From positions 1-64,000 of IMG/VR virus record IMGVR_UViG_3300018080_000098: 64,000 nucleotides of DNA; one strand, written 5' to 3'. The translations under genes and the position numbers were made by a program. The notes under the pieces are model-generated. The model made no database searches and was not told the DNA's origin. It was given only the letters and a program-made list of their open reading frames with translations. Positions 15,332 to 23,103 of this stretch are shown here, piece by piece; the stretch's first letter is position 1, and every line of letters starts with the position of its first letter. The DNA is from a virus.

Positions 15332-15882
15332 CCTACTACCTCCGTTTCGTTCTGATACACCAGAGAATTGCAGTTGGGACAAATCCCCTGCGGGACCGTG
15401 TCCCCAGGAGAAACCCGATCTACCACCAGCGGGTCGGGCCAACGATACTTCAGCTTGCCTACCGGCCACCGGTTTCTTCCGCACGCAGGATTGCTGCACG
15501 TAAGCACAGGCTCCTCTGCGATAGCCTTCGCCAGATCGTCCAAGCTTACCTCGTCTACCTCACCGCCCCGGTAAACATAAGAGAAAAGAAACCCCTCGCA
15601 GTAGAAGGTCTGGTAGGACCCATCTTCCACAAAAGGCGCAATCTCCTCGTAGAACTTTTCCTCGTAGTTCGACGACCAATTTAAGCTATTCGGATAGGCG
15701 TCCACAATATCTCCATCCTTCGTCATGCTCAACTCGATGCCGAAGTTTGCACAGACGTCATGGACGTCCTCACCTTTCGCAAACTCCTCCCCCAGCGAAC
15801 GCAGGTGCTCCACCATCGCTCCCACGTTTTCCTTTTTGATTTCGATGTTACCACCCTGACCAACGTATGCTGTCATACTCAT
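15319..15882 (-). CDS. Hypothetical protein with C-terminal zinc ribbon
   Basis: 187 residues. The C-terminal third has CSNPACGRN and CPNCNSLV around VSPGDTVPQGICPNC, echoing the zinc segment of the protein at 7976. The N-terminal part is acidic and mixed. Leader GCGAAACGGAGAAACATC. Function unknown. Confidence 0.8.
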   Translation of the reverse strand: MSMTAYVGQGGNIEIKKENVGAMVEHLRSLGEEFAKGEDVHDVCANFGIELSMTKDGDIVDAYPNSLNWSSNYEEKFYEEIAPFVEDGSYQTFYCEGFLFSYVYRGGEVDEVSLDDLAKAIAEEPVLTCSNPACGRNRWPVGKLKYRWPDPLVVDRVSPGDTVPQGICPNCNSLVYQNETEVVGWHP

Positions 15883-15921
15883 GATGTTTCTCCGTTTCGC
15901 TCGTTTCCATCCGACGTGTCA

Positions 15922-15950
15922 AATATAACAACGCGCCACCGCACGGTCAA
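15922..15950 (-). promoter_or_regulatory. Sigma-70-like early promoter
   Basis: Minus strand: TTGACC (15950-15945), 17-bp spacer, TATATT (15927-15922). The leader carries both boxes, GTCGGATGGAAAC and GCGAAACGGAG. Confidence 0.75.
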
Positions 15951-15997
15951 GAAAAATCGAATTAAAAAATTTTTTGAACGGGAAAGAAAAGGCGGGG

Positions 15998-16573
15998 CTA
16001 CTTCTTGGTCTTGCGCACCTTCGCAGTCTTCTTGCGCCGCTTGTGCTGCACGTAGAACGCACAGATTTCGTGGAGCAGCTCACCCTGGATAACGTCGTAT
16101 CCCAGCTTCTGCTTCGCCAACGTCATCGCCTCGCGGTACTCCCTACGATGCTCCGCGTGCAGCCAAACAGCTACAGTTTTCGGGGCGTTCGCATCGTGTA
16201 CCCCCTTGGCCATCGCACGGAGTTTGCTCACCGGCTCGTCCAGAGCATACTCCAACCACTCGCCCACGTTGTCTTTCCGCGCGAGCTTCGTCAACGCCGC
16301 TACCTTGCAACGCCCCAACGTAGCCAGACGCTCCCGCTGAGACTTCGTGATACCGTAACGACTCGTCCACCGAGCAATTACCAGCAGCTCGTAAGACGCA
16401 CCCACCGGAACTCCTACCTCGCTCTCCACGTAGTCCTTCCAAGTCTTCCAGCCCCAGTTCTGGTGGAAGCTGTTGCGGTGAACTACCCAGAGAATATCCG
16501 CCAGGCGGAACAACGCATCATTCACTTCCCGGCCCAGCTTGCGCGCCAACGCGCGTACTTGTGCTTTCGTCAT
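15998..16573 (-). CDS. Hypothetical helical DNA-binding-like protein
   Basis: 191 residues beginning MTKAQVRALARKLG. It has helical segments, a central RERLATLGRCKVAALTKLA that could be a helix-turn-helix, and a very basic tail ending KTAKVRKTKK. The overall layout (WGWKTWKDYVESEVGVPVGASYEL) recalls phage proteins that recognise DNA, but no family is assigned. Confidence 0.75.
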   Translation of the reverse strand: MTKAQVRALARKLGREVNDALFRLADILWVVHRNSFHQNWGWKTWKDYVESEVGVPVGASYELLVIARWTSRYGITKSQRERLATLGRCKVAALTKLARKDNVGEWLEYALDEPVSKLRAMAKGVHDANAPKTVAVWLHAEHRREYREAMTLAKQKLGYDVIQGELLHEICAFYVQHKRRKKTAKVRKTKK

Positions 16574-16585
16574 TCCCTTTACTCC

Positions 16586-16813
16586 TTACACGCTCAGCGC
16601 GCGTCCAATGGATACCCCAGGGCACTCCGTACAATGGTACTCCCCGTGCGTCCGCACCAGAGGAGCTCCACAGTCAGGACACATGCCCTTGCGTACCATC
16701 CTGCGACCCCTACGACGCCTGCCCCGAATACTCGCGCGAGGCTTGCGCTCCTCTTCGTCATCGTACCGTCTACGCTTCCGGCGCCGCTCGAAATTCCTGT
16801 TGCTACCCTGCAT
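16586..16813 (-). CDS. Arginine-rich zinc-ribbon protein
   Basis: 75 residues. Residues 5-45 are dominated by Arg with an acidic DDEEE patch; residues 50-68 form CPDCG..CTECPG, a zinc ribbon. Probably binds RNA or DNA. Leader GAAACGGAGAAAAAAG. Confidence 0.75.
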   Translation of the reverse strand: MQGSNRNFERRRKRRRYDDEEERKPRASIRGRRRRGRRMVRKGMCPDCGAPLVRTHGEYHCTECPGVSIGRALSV

Positions 16814-16849
16814 CTTTTTTCTCCGTTTCCAATTCACCAATCGAAAACG

Positions 16850-16878
16850 AATTTAACAAATGCGAAAAAATCCGTCAA
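16850..16878 (-). promoter_or_regulatory. Sigma-70-like early promoter
   Basis: Minus strand: TTGACG (16878-16873), 17-bp spacer, TAAATT (16855-16850). Confidence 0.7.
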
Positions 16879-16910
16879 GAAAAAAATCGCACCGACCGCT
16901 CCCTCCAATA

Positions 16911-16930
16911 TTCGGTTAAACCGAACGTCC
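16911..16930 (+). promoter_or_regulatory. Dispersed palindrome, copy 4
   Basis: TTCGGTTAAACCGAACGTCC, identical to copy 1, in the gap between the genes ending at 17032 and starting at 16813. Confidence 0.7.
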
Positions 16931-17004
16931 CAACCCACCTTCCCCCTTGTCAAGTTTTTATTCTGTTGTGTGAGAAATATTCGACAGGAAAGGTGGGAAG
17001 GGGT

Positions 17005-17023
17005 GGGGGCTCGAACGGCCCCC
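17005..17023 (-). terminator. GC-rich hairpin after the gene at 17032
   Basis: GGGGGC, 7-base loop, GCCCCC, 8 bases past the stop codon. There is no U-tract, so it may be a weak terminator or an mRNA-end hairpin. Confidence 0.4.
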
Positions 17024-17031
17024 GGAAACTC

Positions 17032-17826
17032 TTACGCCTGGCCGTTCCCCTTCATCGGGAACGGAATGATGCCAGCAGCGCGCTCCTCACTCTGCGCTTC
17101 CATCAGCTTCTGCACCAGAGGACTCTCCACATCCTCCAGCTCCTCGCCAGGCTGCATCACAGCGAAACGAGCAAAGTCCACCGTGGAAGCGTTCATCTCC
17201 CGCTGCACATCCTCCAGCTGCATCCCGCGCTCCTCCAGAGACTTCCGCGCCAGCCCAGCCTGCTTCTTGGCGTCCGCCACCGCACGCTGAAGATAGTCCG
17301 CTGCATCCTCCGGCAGCACAGCATCGAAGCCCTTCAACTGCTTCGCCACGTCCCGGATACCCTTGACGTCCGCAGCTTTCACCGCGTCCCTCAGTGCGTC
17401 CAGAAGCTCCCGAAGCTCCGACAGCATATCTCCCAGAGCCACTTCGTTCTCGCCAGAAATGGCAAACTTCAGCGCACGAAACCGAAGGTTCGTGTAAGTC
17501 GACGTAGCATTGAATTCCCGCACGTCTCGCTTACACTTCTCGATCATCTCCTCCAGCTCAGCCTCGCGGTCCACAGGAACAATCGTCCCCAGCTCGTTCG
17601 CCCGCCCCAGACGCTCCACCGCACGCTTCACTCGACCGGCCAGACTCACACCCTTGTTGCGCTCCTCTTTGTCGTTGACCGTCTTCTGTGTCTTCCACTC
17701 CGAGTCCTCGCGCTTACCCTGGCGCTCCGTCTTCCCGTCCGAATGCCGGTAGCTCAGCCCACCATGCACTCCGCACTTGAACACTACCAGAAAACAATTC
17801 TTCAGATCCTCAATCTTCGTCGGCAT
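17032..17826 (-). CDS. Helical protein paired with the AAA+ ATPase gene
   Basis: 264 residues, mostly helical with a long charged coiled-coil stretch over residues ~80-230 and a C-terminus IIPFPMKGNGQA. It follows the AAA+ gene by 52 bases with its own GAAACGGAGAAAGT leader, which suggests it is an adaptor or substrate of that ATPase; this is inferred from position only. Confidence 0.8.
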   Translation of the reverse strand: MPTKIEDLKNCFLVVFKCGVHGGLSYRHSDGKTERQGKREDSEWKTQKTVNDKEERNKGVSLAGRVKRAVERLGRANELGTIVPVDREAELEEMIEKCKRDVREFNATSTYTNLRFRALKFAISGENEVALGDMLSELRELLDALRDAVKAADVKGIRDVAKQLKGFDAVLPEDAADYLQRAVADAKKQAGLARKSLEERGMQLEDVQREMNASTVDFARFAVMQPGEELEDVESPLVQKLMEAQSEERAAGIIPFPMKGNGQA

Positions 17827-17878
17827 ACTCTTTCTCCGTTTCTCTCTTTCGAGTTTATCCTACGCCTTCCAATAAGGC

Positions 17879-19609
17879 TTAGTTGCTTCCAGACTTACCG
17901 CCGATCCCACCCATCATCACCGGGCGGAACATTTCCTCACCAGACGGCTGATCCTTCTCCTCACTCTTCGACGCCTGCCGCGCTCCCTTACCCCACTCAC
18001 GCTGACGCGCCAGCTTGCCCTCACTCCAACCTTCCACCACCGGACGAATCTGCTTCGCCTCACTCACGATGTCCGCAGTCTCGATCGCGCGCTCCTCGTA
18101 ATTACTACGCTTGATCGCGTTGATCACTGCCTGCTCCAGCTCTGCACCCGTGAAGTTCTTCGTCGCCTCCGCTACAGCCTTCCAGTCGATGTCCATGTCC
18201 GACACGAACTCGTCAGCTGCCAGACTCTTGAACTTCCGGGCCACCACCTTCAGAACCTTCACCCGGTCTGCCGTGTTGGGCACGTCCACCCAGAACTGGT
18301 CATCGAAACGACCAGCCCGCAGAAACTCCGCGTCCAGAGCCATCGGGTCGTTGCACGTCGCCACGATAAACACCGGCTTGTCGCAGTCCTGCAACCAACC
18401 CAGAATATCCTGGCCAATCCGCCGAGACGTTCCACCATCCGTATCGCCACCACCAGAGAATCCGGCGAACCCTTTTTCGATCTCGTCGATCCACAGAATG
18501 CACGGAGAAATAGCCTCCACCACATCCCGCGCCTTGTACCACCCCTGCTCCGACTCGCCCACGTACTTCCCCATCAGCGCACCCATCGAAAGCTGCACCA
18601 CCGGAAGCTCCCAAGCCGTGCCCACGCACTTCGCCGTCAGAGACTTTCCACCACCCGGAATACCCGCGATCACGATCCCCTGCGGGCGAGGAGTGTACTC
18701 GAAACGCTGCGCGTCCAGGAACGTCTTGTAGGTGATCATCAGATATTCCTTCAGATTATCCAGACCACCAATGGCGCCCAGCCCCTGCGGAATAGTCTCG
18801 ATCCACTTCACCGCCGGGCTCGAGATCAAAGCCTTTTTCGACTGAATGAGAACCGCAGGCTCGAAACGGCCAGTCTCCGCTAGAGACACCGCACAAGCCT
18901 GCTGGGCCTGCTGATCCTCCAGCCCCAGCAGAGCATCCAGTACCTTGTTGTAAACCTCGGAGTTCGCCGCTCGGTCCGGATCGATCTTCCCCTCGTCCAT
19001 GTCCGCGTCCACCGCAGCCTTGTCCTCGTCCGTCTCCGCTCCTAGCAGATGGTAAACGATCTCCATCGAGCTAGCCGCCAGAGACTTCGCCATCCCTTTC
19101 ACCACCAACCCCAACTCCTCACGAGTAGGAAGGTCCAGCTCCACAGGTAGGAAACCGTCCACCGGCTTGTTTCGATCCACTACCACAACCTGCACCCACT
19201 GATTCCCCTTCGATGACTGGGACCGCCGATTCAGGTCCTTCAGCAGCCGCATCGCAGGCACACGTAGAGGAGAGTTCTCCCCCAGGTGATCTGCCATGTC
19301 TTCCATGATCACCAGAGCAGGACCATCATCGTAGTTCCCCAGATACTCCAGCACCCCATCAGGCTGCCCAGCCGGGGGCATGAAGGGAGACTTGCACAGC
19401 ACCGCCAGGTCGTCTCGGTTCTCCCCTTTGTCCGACTCGTTGACCAGCCCCGTGGAACAGCGCCAACGCAGAACCTTCTTGAACCCGATATCCTGAGCCG
19501 CACCCTTGAGCAAAACCTCCGCCCGAGCCTCTTCGTTGGTCCGCGCCCAAAGCAAACCAGACCGCGCTCGAATCAGCTTGCTAAGAGTTTTCATGAATTT
19601 CTGAGACAT
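17879..19609 (-). CDS. AAA+ ATPase, Ycf46/FtsH-like ATPase core
   Basis: 576 residues. The N-terminal ~270 residues are a degenerate ATPase-like domain (LVIMEDMADHLG..) as in Ycf46-type proteins. The C-terminal AAA+ core has Walker A GIPGGGKSLTAK, pore-loop region GKYVGESEQG, Walker B ILWIDEIEKG, and the second region of homology with arginine finger FLRAGRFDDQFWVDVP. C-terminal lid, then a Ser/Gly/Met-rich tail. Probably a ring ATPase that remodels proteins or nucleic-acid complexes early in infection. No protease domain is present. Confidence 0.9.
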   Translation of the reverse strand: MSQKFMKTLSKLIRARSGLLWARTNEEARAEVLLKGAAQDIGFKKVLRWRCSTGLVNESDKGENRDDLAVLCKSPFMPPAGQPDGVLEYLGNYDDGPALVIMEDMADHLGENSPLRVPAMRLLKDLNRRSQSSKGNQWVQVVVVDRNKPVDGFLPVELDLPTREELGLVVKGMAKSLAASSMEIVYHLLGAETDEDKAAVDADMDEGKIDPDRAANSEVYNKVLDALLGLEDQQAQQACAVSLAETGRFEPAVLIQSKKALISSPAVKWIETIPQGLGAIGGLDNLKEYLMITYKTFLDAQRFEYTPRPQGIVIAGIPGGGKSLTAKCVGTAWELPVVQLSMGALMGKYVGESEQGWYKARDVVEAISPCILWIDEIEKGFAGFSGGGDTDGGTSRRIGQDILGWLQDCDKPVFIVATCNDPMALDAEFLRAGRFDDQFWVDVPNTADRVKVLKVVARKFKSLAADEFVSDMDIDWKAVAEATKNFTGAELEQAVINAIKRSNYEERAIETADIVSEAKQIRPVVEGWSEGKLARQREWGKGARQASKSEEKDQPSGEEMFRPVMMGGIGGKSGSN

Positions 19610-19633
19610 TTCTTTTCTCCGTTTCTTTCCCTA

Positions 19634-19648
19634 CTTGACAACGTCAAG
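19634..19648. promoter_or_regulatory. Operator-like palindrome
   Basis: CTTGACAACGTCAAG in the 40-bp gap before the AAA+ gene. The same palindrome overlaps the -35 of promoters at 4464, 11335 and 23083, but here no -10 hexamer follows at the right distance, which favours a protein-binding role for the palindrome itself. Confidence 0.45.
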
Positions 19649-19649
19649 C

Positions 19650-19982
19650 CTAGTGCCCATGCCCATGATGCCCACCACCACCACCCATCAGATGGGCCAT
19701 GTTGTGCTGGTGTACGAAGTTGGCCTGCGTCTGCGCCTGACCCATCGCCTGGCGGAACGCAGCACTGTTACGCTCCTGGAGCTTCGCCAACACACACAGG
19801 TCATACATCCCCTGCGGAAGTTGCGCCCCCACCACGCGGAACGTACCGTCGGGCTGCTTCACGATACGAGCCTGCCCCCGGGCCAAAGCATCCTCGATCT
19901 CCCGGAGCGCTCGCTTACGCTCCTCTTCCAGCCTCTGCCTCTCAGCCTCTGCCATCTTTCTTGCAATCACGTCACACGGCAT
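19650..19982 (-). CDS. Small helical protein with histidine-rich tail
   Basis: 110 residues from MPCDVIARKM. A charged helix (residues 5-40), then FRVVGAQLPQGMYDLCVLAKL, then a Gln/Ala/Asn helix and the tail GGGGGHHGHGH, which may bind metal. It lies directly upstream of the AAA+ gene. Role unknown. Confidence 0.75.
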   Translation of the reverse strand: MPCDVIARKMAEAERQRLEEERKRALREIEDALARGQARIVKQPDGTFRVVGAQLPQGMYDLCVLAKLQERNSAAFRQAMGQAQTQANFVHQHNMAHLMGGGGGHHGHGH

Positions 19983-20028
19983 TTTCTTTCTCCTGTGGTC
20001 TCTGTTTCCGTTTCTCAATCACGCATCA

Positions 20029-20057
20029 AATATAATGCCGCCGCGTTTTTTCGTCAA
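20029..20057 (-). promoter_or_regulatory. Sigma-70-like early promoter
   Basis: Minus strand: TTGACG (20057-20052), 17-bp spacer, TATATT (20034-20029). It drives the His-tail gene and probably the AAA+ pair. The 317-bp gap 19983-20299 also holds a dispersed palindrome, a 49-bp repeat and a 15-mer. Confidence 0.75.
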
Positions 20058-20152
20058 TCAAATATTTTCGATCACGAATTTTTTTGCCCCTTACTCCCCC
20101 TACTAAACTATCACACCCGCAACCTTCCACCTACTACCCCTCCCCTTCGACG

Positions 20153-20172
20153 TTCGGTTTAACCAAATATCC
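20153..20172 (+). promoter_or_regulatory. Dispersed palindrome, copy 5 (diverged tail)
   Basis: TTCGGTTTAACCAAATATCC, same orientation as the others; the last of the five in this window. Confidence 0.6.
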
Positions 20173-20184
20173 ATTTCCGAATTC

Positions 20185-20233
20185 GGACAAATCGGGTCCG
20201 ATTATTTCGGTGTAAAATATCACACGCTTTACG
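20185..20233. repeat. 49-bp duplicated regulatory-like element, copy 1
   Basis: It differs from copy 2 (21452-21500) at only 3 of 49 positions. The core is AATCGGGTCCGATT, two 6-bp arms around GT. It lies in the noncoding gap ~130 bases upstream of the promoter at 20029. Candidate operator. Confidence 0.7.
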
Positions 20234-20282
20234 AAGCCTCAGAGGAAACCTGAGCTCGCTCTAGGTTAGTAGACCACCCCTT

Positions 20283-20297
20283 ATTTTGTATAGAGAG
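20283..20297 (-). promoter_or_regulatory. Conserved 15-mer CTCTCTATACAAAAT, copy 2
   Basis: It begins 2 bases after the stop of the gene at 20300, just as copies 1 and 3 sit immediately after stop codons. Confidence 0.6.
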
Positions 20298-20299
20298 AG

Positions 20300-20635
20300 T
20301 TACTCAGCGCAGAGGACCAGACCCTCGTCAGAATATTTCGAGTCGTAACAGCCACACTTATTGTAGCAGCGGGGGAGCACACACATGCGTTTGGTTTCCT
20401 TGGCCACGAGTGCCATGAGTGCAGCAGCATCCTCGTCGTTACCGATGCCCATCTTCTCTTTGAAGTAGGAGGCAGTCAAGTAACCTTCGGGTTGCATAAC
20501 CATGGACTTTCCACCACGACTTCCTCTGTTAGTCCAACAGAATAAAATCATCGGCCAGCCATCGCCGCGCTCCACTTCTCCGATGTAGCACTCGTACCTG
20601 CTACCGTTGCCGGGCATCCACTCGATAAATTTCAC
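20300..20635 (-). CDS. Hypothetical protein, paralogue of the gene at 4064
   Basis: 111 residues. PGNGSRYEC, a YLTASYFKEKM segment, DAAALMAL and LPRC align with the 114-residue protein at 4064-4408. The Cys-rich C-terminus (CGCYDS) is an addition. It overlaps the upstream gene by 4 bases. Confidence 0.8.
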   Translation of the reverse strand: MKFIEWMPGNGSRYECYIGEVERGDGWPMILFCWTNRGSRGGKSMVMQPEGYLTASYFKEKMGIGNDEDAAALMALVAKETKRMCVLPRCYNKCGCYDSKYSDEGLVLCAE

Positions 20636-21378
20636 AGGCTTTCTCCTTTCACGATCTTGTCCGCTTTCTTCGCCAGGCTACCGTGCGCCGGGAAGCCGAT
20701 GATTGCTTTGCGGTTGCCCTTGCCACAGACCTTGCAGTCGATACACTGAATGTTCTCGTCGAGGATCGCAGGGCACGTAATGACGTGTCGACCTTTCGGA
20801 GTCTTCAGGCGGCGAGGGGAATCCATCGGAAGGACGGTAACCACGGGGCCGATGTCCAGGTCTGCCAGAGCGTCTGCGTGCTCGAGGTTATCCCCCGACA
20901 GATTCACCACGAAGCCCAGGGCATTCATATCCCGGATCACTTCCAGGTTATGCTGGGCCACCGCAGGGGCGACCATCCCCTTGACGGGGAGGGGGGAGTA
21001 ATGCGTGTACGTGTAGCCGCCACGGTTACGCCCACCCGAACAGTTGGCCCTGGCCAGCTGCAGGCATCGCCCACGATGCAGTCTGTTATTGTACCCCGTC
21101 AGGTCACCAGACTGATTGTGCCGCCACGTAGTTACGTCATCACCCAAGGCTTTTACGCGCTCGCAGAACTCCGTGAAGCTCGTGCCGTTTACGAGCCAGC
21201 CTTTCCCCAACTTGTGCCACACGAGCCCAAGCCGTCCCACCCTGGCGTAGCACGCTTCGCGCATGCGGCAAGAGGAAGGACACGTACCCTTGTGTGACAT
21301 GGATACGGGAAGTTTTCCAGTCTTGCTGTTGCCAGATTTCGGGGTGAGAATAAATAGTTCTTTGTCGGGATGCTCCAT
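20632..21378 (-). CDS. Cysteine-rich phage protein, possibly GP88-like
   Basis: 248 residues from MEHPDKELFI. The segment NSKTGKLPVSMSHKGTCPSSC with CYARVG resembles phage proteins annotated as gene product 88-like, which have a TCP..C..CYA pattern. The C-terminus carries CIDCKVCGKG. The Cys pattern suggests a metal cluster or zinc sites; the biochemical function is unknown. Leader GAAACGGAGAAACAAAA. Confidence 0.8.
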   Translation of the reverse strand: MEHPDKELFILTPKSGNSKTGKLPVSMSHKGTCPSSCRMREACYARVGRLGLVWHKLGKGWLVNGTSFTEFCERVKALGDDVTTWRHNQSGDLTGYNNRLHRGRCLQLARANCSGGRNRGGYTYTHYSPLPVKGMVAPAVAQHNLEVIRDMNALGFVVNLSGDNLEHADALADLDIGPVVTVLPMDSPRRLKTPKGRHVITCPAILDENIQCIDCKVCGKGNRKAIIGFPAHGSLAKKADKIVKGESL

Positions 21379-21410
21379 TTTTGTTTCTCCGTTTCGTTGC
21401 TCCACCAATC

Positions 21411-21439
21411 AATTTAATTCGGTGGAACCAGCTTGTCAA
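21411..21439 (-). promoter_or_regulatory. Sigma-70-like early promoter
   Basis: Minus strand: TTGACA (21439-21434), 17-bp spacer, TAAATT (21416-21411). The 49-bp element lies 13 bases upstream of the -35. Confidence 0.75.
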
Positions 21440-21451
21440 GAAATTCAAATT

Positions 21452-21500
21452 GGACGAATCGGGTCCGATTATTTCGGTGCAAAATATCACACGCTTCACG
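21452..21500. repeat. 49-bp duplicated regulatory-like element, copy 2
   Basis: 46 of 49 positions identical to copy 1 at 20185, including the palindrome AATCGGGTCCGATT. It lies directly upstream of the promoter at 21411, where an activator or repressor would bind. Confidence 0.7.
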
Positions 21501-21549
21501 GATACTCCAGGGTATTTTCCATTGCGCACGATAAGCTATTGCCCTCCCT

Positions 21550-21564
21550 ATTTTGTATAGAGAG
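21550..21564 (-). promoter_or_regulatory. Conserved 15-mer CTCTCTATACAAAAT, copy 3
   Basis: It lies after the gene ending at 21574 and about 50 bases before the 49-bp element, the same order as at 20283. Confidence 0.6.
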
Positions 21565-21573
21565 AGCTACCCT

Positions 21574-22122
21574 TTAATTGACGAGAGAAAGGGAAGGGGC
21601 TTTGCGGGAGCCGTCTTCCACGTCGTCGTCTTTGATAGCTACAGCGATGGCTACAGCGTCTCGGAAAGAACGTTCAGTGACGTAGCTTTCAGGCGCGGCA
21701 GCGTCCTCTGCACAGGCTTCTTGGTACGACATTTTGCACGGGCCTGTGTCCGACACTACGCGGCCTGTACGGTTATCTGCCATAGCTGTCCGCGTCAGGA
21801 TGTAGAGCTCGCCATCCTTGCTACCTGTATCGCACGAGGTCATGGTGAGGGCGAAGAGGTGGCTCTCTTCGAGCAGCCTTTGGAACCTTTCCAGGTTGCC
21901 GTTCCTGTTGTCGATAGAGGCAGCTCGAAGTCCGTTGATGTGTAGCTGGAGTTCTCCTGTGGATTCGTCTGGTAGGATGATCATGTTTTGGGGATCGAGT
22001 GAGAGGATCTCCAGGGTAGACCACAGGTGCTCCGGTAGTGTCACCATGACCACCGGGTAGACAGTCCCGGAAAACTGCTGCGCTTGTAAGTCGATGATGA
22101 CCTGTAGGATGTCGTCACTCAT
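21574..22122 (-). CDS. Hypothetical protein
   Basis: 182 residues. A strand-rich N-terminal half and a C-terminal part with CKMSYQEACAEDAAAPESYV and an acidic tail. It overlaps the upstream gene by 4 bases. No family recognised. Confidence 0.75.
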   Translation of the reverse strand: MSDDILQVIIDLQAQQFSGTVYPVVMVTLPEHLWSTLEILSLDPQNMIILPDESTGELQLHINGLRAASIDNRNGNLERFQRLLEESHLFALTMTSCDTGSKDGELYILTRTAMADNRTGRVVSDTGPCKMSYQEACAEDAAAPESYVTERSFRDAVAIAVAIKDDDVEDGSRKAPSLSLVN

Positions 22123-22673
22123 TGTGCGCCCGCTTCCGCAGCCCGACGTTCTTTCCCTCGGGCTACCATCTCTGCGGCTCGCTCTTCTCCATAACGAGCC
22201 TTCAGATCCTCATGCTCGGGAGTACCCGGAGTCTCGACCGCCTCGGCATAGCGTTGCATTTCCTTGAGCATCGCCACGTCCCGCTCGACCGTAGCCAGTG
22301 CCACAGTCTTTGCGAACCACACCGGGAACAGCTTGTACGACACGTAGCCGCTACCACTCTCGTAGTACGGGACCGGCTCGGGCCAAGTGATGTCCGGGTC
22401 CTCTTTGTCAAGGTAACCCGGGATGCGCTTCTCGAACGCCTTGACGTACACCTTTCGGTAGAAGTCCTCGAACTCCCTCCCGTCCAGCGCTTTGATCTCG
22501 GGAGCGCCCTCATCCTCCATGACCTCGGCAATCTCCCAGTACGCCTTCAGCAGCGCCCTGACGAGTGCCGACGTGTCGTAGCTGTCGAGGTCCGAGATTA
22601 CCGCGCGAAGCACGAGCTCCTTGATCTCCTCGAGTTCTACCGCCTCACGATAAAAGAAAAGTTCCAGTGCCAT
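22119..22673 (-). CDS. Hypothetical helical protein
   Basis: 184 residues, MALELFFYREAVELEEIKEL at the start, mostly helical with an aromatic middle (PYYESGSGYVSYKLFPVWF) and an Arg/Glu-rich end. Leader GAAACGGAGAAACGGC. Function unknown. Confidence 0.75.
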   Translation of the reverse strand: MALELFFYREAVELEEIKELVLRAVISDLDSYDTSALVRALLKAYWEIAEVMEDEGAPEIKALDGREFEDFYRKVYVKAFEKRIPGYLDKEDPDITWPEPVPYYESGSGYVSYKLFPVWFAKTVALATVERDVAMLKEMQRYAEAVETPGTPEHEDLKARYGEERAAEMVARGKERRAAEAGAQ

Positions 22674-22694
22674 GCCGTTTCTCCGTTTCCCCGG

Positions 22695-23036
22695 CTACTG
22701 CCGGTCCTTGTACGCTTTGGCCAGGAATGCCCGGTAGCCCTTCCAATCATGCACTATGCACGGGGCCTCGTCCAGCCAGAGAGGGCTCTCACGCTTACGC
22801 CACTCGCGAGCTTTCTCCATCTCCTCTTCATCGGCGTAGCCTTTTTCACAGGTACACACAACAGGCTCCTTGCGGACTGTCCTGCACCCACTGGCGAAAA
22901 GTGCCTTCACGAGTATGTCGTACTCATTCTCGAACGCCACCATGATCGCCGCCTTGCCCAAGTTGTCACCTGTCCCGATGACAACAATCGCCTTGCGGTC
23001 CAAGCACAGAAGTTCGTAGAGAGTCGGGTCATTCAT
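22695..23036 (-). CDS. Hypothetical protein
   Basis: 113 residues from MNDPTLYELL. A hydrophobic strand KAIVVIGTGDNLGKAAIMVAF gives a possible nucleotide-binding look, followed by CTCEKGY. No firm assignment. First gene behind the promoter at 23068. Confidence 0.7.
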   Translation of the reverse strand: MNDPTLYELLCLDRKAIVVIGTGDNLGKAAIMVAFENEYDILVKALFASGCRTVRKEPVVCTCEKGYADEEEMEKAREWRKRESPLWLDEAPCIVHDWKGYRAFLAKAYKDRQ

Positions 23037-23067
23037 CTCGTTTCTCCGTTTCAAAAATCGTGATCAC

Positions 23068-23096
23068 AAAATATCAAATCGACTTGACGTCGTCAA
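23068..23096 (-). promoter_or_regulatory. Sigma-70-like early promoter with operator palindrome
   Basis: Minus strand: TTGACG (23096-23091), 17-bp spacer, TATTTT (23073-23068). The -35 lies in the palindrome CTTGACGTCGTCAAG (23083-23097). Confidence 0.8.
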
Positions 23097-23103
23097 GTAT
23101 TTT

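Noticed and set aside
16948-16953. TTGACA as a further promoter in the gap before the gene at 16813
   Set aside because: No -10 hexamer at 16-18 bp; the same holds for TTGACA at 13043-13038.
15974-17290. Long plus-strand open frames across 15.9-18.1 kb
   Set aside because: They run through three minus-strand genes and their gaps; low-complexity Arg/Pro/His composition marks them as shadows.
20185-20233. Sigma-70 promoter within the 49-bp repeat (TATTTT present)
   Set aside because: No -35 hexamer at the proper distance in either copy; the palindrome points to a binding site instead.
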